Positions 7,176-7,726 of a stretch of 7,726 bases of DNA are shown one piece after another. The stretch is from Armatimonadota bacterium. Lineage in GTDB: Bacteria; Armatimonadota; Fimbriimonadia; Fimbriimonadales; ATM1. Location: contig RFHN01000287.1 of the NCBI GenBank assembly GCA_003695835.1, positions 1 to 7,726 on the forward strand, in the 5' to 3' direction. Position 1 is the stretch's first letter; each line of letters opens with the position of its first letter. The notes under the pieces were generated by a model. The model saw nothing but the letters and a program-made list of their open reading frames with translations, had not been told where the DNA came from and searched no databases. The position numbers and the translations under genes are program-made.

Positions 7176-7726
7176 TTACTGAACAACCTCCGTGCTGTTT
7201 TGCATAAGAGACTCGATGACCGAACGGTAGTCGAAATCCGCGTCGAACGGACCGGCAAGGATCGTTCCGGGCGACTGGGACTGCACCAGCTGCTCCCAGC
7301 CGGACCAAAGACCGTACGCAACCGCGCCTTCTCTCATTCGCTGGACCTCGGCGCCACTCATCGTGGTCGCCGGCGGTTCCCATGCGAGCGCGTGCGCTGG
7401 GAGATCGGTCAGGAACTCCAGGTATACGTCCTCTCCCTCCGCCAAGGCGACGTTGAAGGGGGCCTCTCGAATCGCGTCCAACAGCGCTCGGTCCGTCTCG
7501 AGATGGAACCCGCCGTACTGCATTGGCGTGCTGTAGTTCGGGCATGCCCCAATGATTCGATAGAAGACGCCGTCCGCTCCCACGTCGAGAGCCGCCTCGA
7601 TTCGCGCTTGGACCCGCTGTGCGTACGCTTCCACTACTTGGCTCGCAGCCTGGGGGTCGGATTCGGTCTGTTCGTTGGGATTGGCTCCCTCTTGGAGGGC
7701 GAGCCCGAGGGGGTTCAGTACGGAAA
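7176..7726 (-). CDS. Uroporphyrinogen decarboxylase (URO-D) superfamily protein, C-terminal part
   Basis: Partial gene: the frame is open to the right edge, so the visible 182 residues are the C-terminal half. Seen: a segment PVLNPLGLALQEG, then a helix leading to ALDVGADGVFYRII, the strand-helix unit typical of URO-D-like barrels (usually AGADGIF). After it come STPMQYGGFHLETDRALLDA and a DVYLEFLTDLPAHALAW stretch matching the family's 'dllady-pvdalnW' region. The C-terminus follows with AVAYGLW and GTILAGPF where relatives have a Gly-rich strand. The His of HemE near the C-terminus (in NLGHGI) has no counterpart, so heme synthesis is unlikely. Relatives include MtaA/CmuA-type methyltransferases and many uncharacterised proteins. 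An apparent GTG start at 7634 lies in mid-domain and is probably internal. The stop touches the nuoN start. The assignment rests on pattern recognition, so it is moderate. Confidence 0.65.
   Translation of the reverse strand, partial: SVLNPLGLALQEGANPNEQTESDPQAASQVVEAYAQRVQARIEAALDVGADGVFYRIIGACPNYSTPMQYGGFHLETDRALLDAIREAPFNVALAEGEDVYLEFLTDLPAHALAWEPPATTMSGAEVQRMREGAVAYGLWSGWEQLVQSQSPGTILAGPFDADFDYRSVIESLMQNSTEVVQ
7187..7191 (-). promoter_or_regulatory. Shine-Dalgarno sequence of nuoN
   Basis: On the minus strand GGAGG lies 11 bases before the nuoN ATG, inside the last codons of the URO-D-like gene. It fixes the nuoN start and shows that the two genes are read from one transcript. Confidence 0.6.

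Noticed and set aside
7144..7545. Minus-strand open frame spanning the URO-D-like/nuoN junction
   Set aside because: It is in another frame of both genes, Arg/Gly/Pro-rich and without a recognisable fold.

Overview
The window is an ordinary, densely packed stretch of bacterial chromosome that looks GC-rich by eye. It carries eight protein-coding genes, two of them cut by the window edges, and one tRNA. The genes are bacterial: SecA, NuoN (complex I), a family I pyrophosphatase and an elongator tRNA-Met with an encoded CCA end. I see no transposase, integrase, phage gene, CRISPR array or large repeat. The lineage cannot be fixed from this window. The family 5 uracil-DNA glycosylase, the insertion-bearing SecA (Thermus-type SecA also has insertions in its motor), the DinB-fold protein and the divergent URO-D-like protein would fit Armatimonadota, Deinococcus-Thermus or Chloroflexi-like bacteria. 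That is only a weak inference.

Left part (1-507): the N-terminal 131 codons of a minus-strand iron-sulfur uracil-DNA glycosylase (UdgB type) run off the left edge. A short intergenic region of 114 bases follows, with a good sigma-70-type promoter (CTGACC, 17-base spacer, TATACT) pointing right toward secA.

Plus-strand block (508-5215): secA, inorganic pyrophosphatase (ppa), a DinB/YfiT-fold protein, a MocA-like nucleotidyltransferase and tRNA-Met(CAT) follow one another almost without gaps. The secA-ppa gap is 3 bases. The DinB gene overlaps ppa by about 22 bases. The MocA-like gene starts at a TTG overlapping the DinB stop (TTGA). This looks like one transcript with translational coupling. 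The genes do not form one pathway: protein export motor, pyrophosphate removal, a probable metal-dependent small-molecule transferase and a cofactor nucleotidyltransferase.

Minus-strand block (5221-7726): a URO-D-superfamily protein (its N-terminal part lies off the right edge), nuoN and a four-helix membrane protein of unknown function are read leftward with stop/start contacts (TAA directly followed by ATG, then GTGA). This operon converges on the tRNA with only 5 bases between them.

Nothing here amounts to a new biological system. The points most worth checking are the insertions and a motif V change in SecA, nuoN placed next to a non-HemE URO-D-like gene instead of nuoM, the unknown membrane protein coupled to nuoN, and the G-U first pair of the tRNA.
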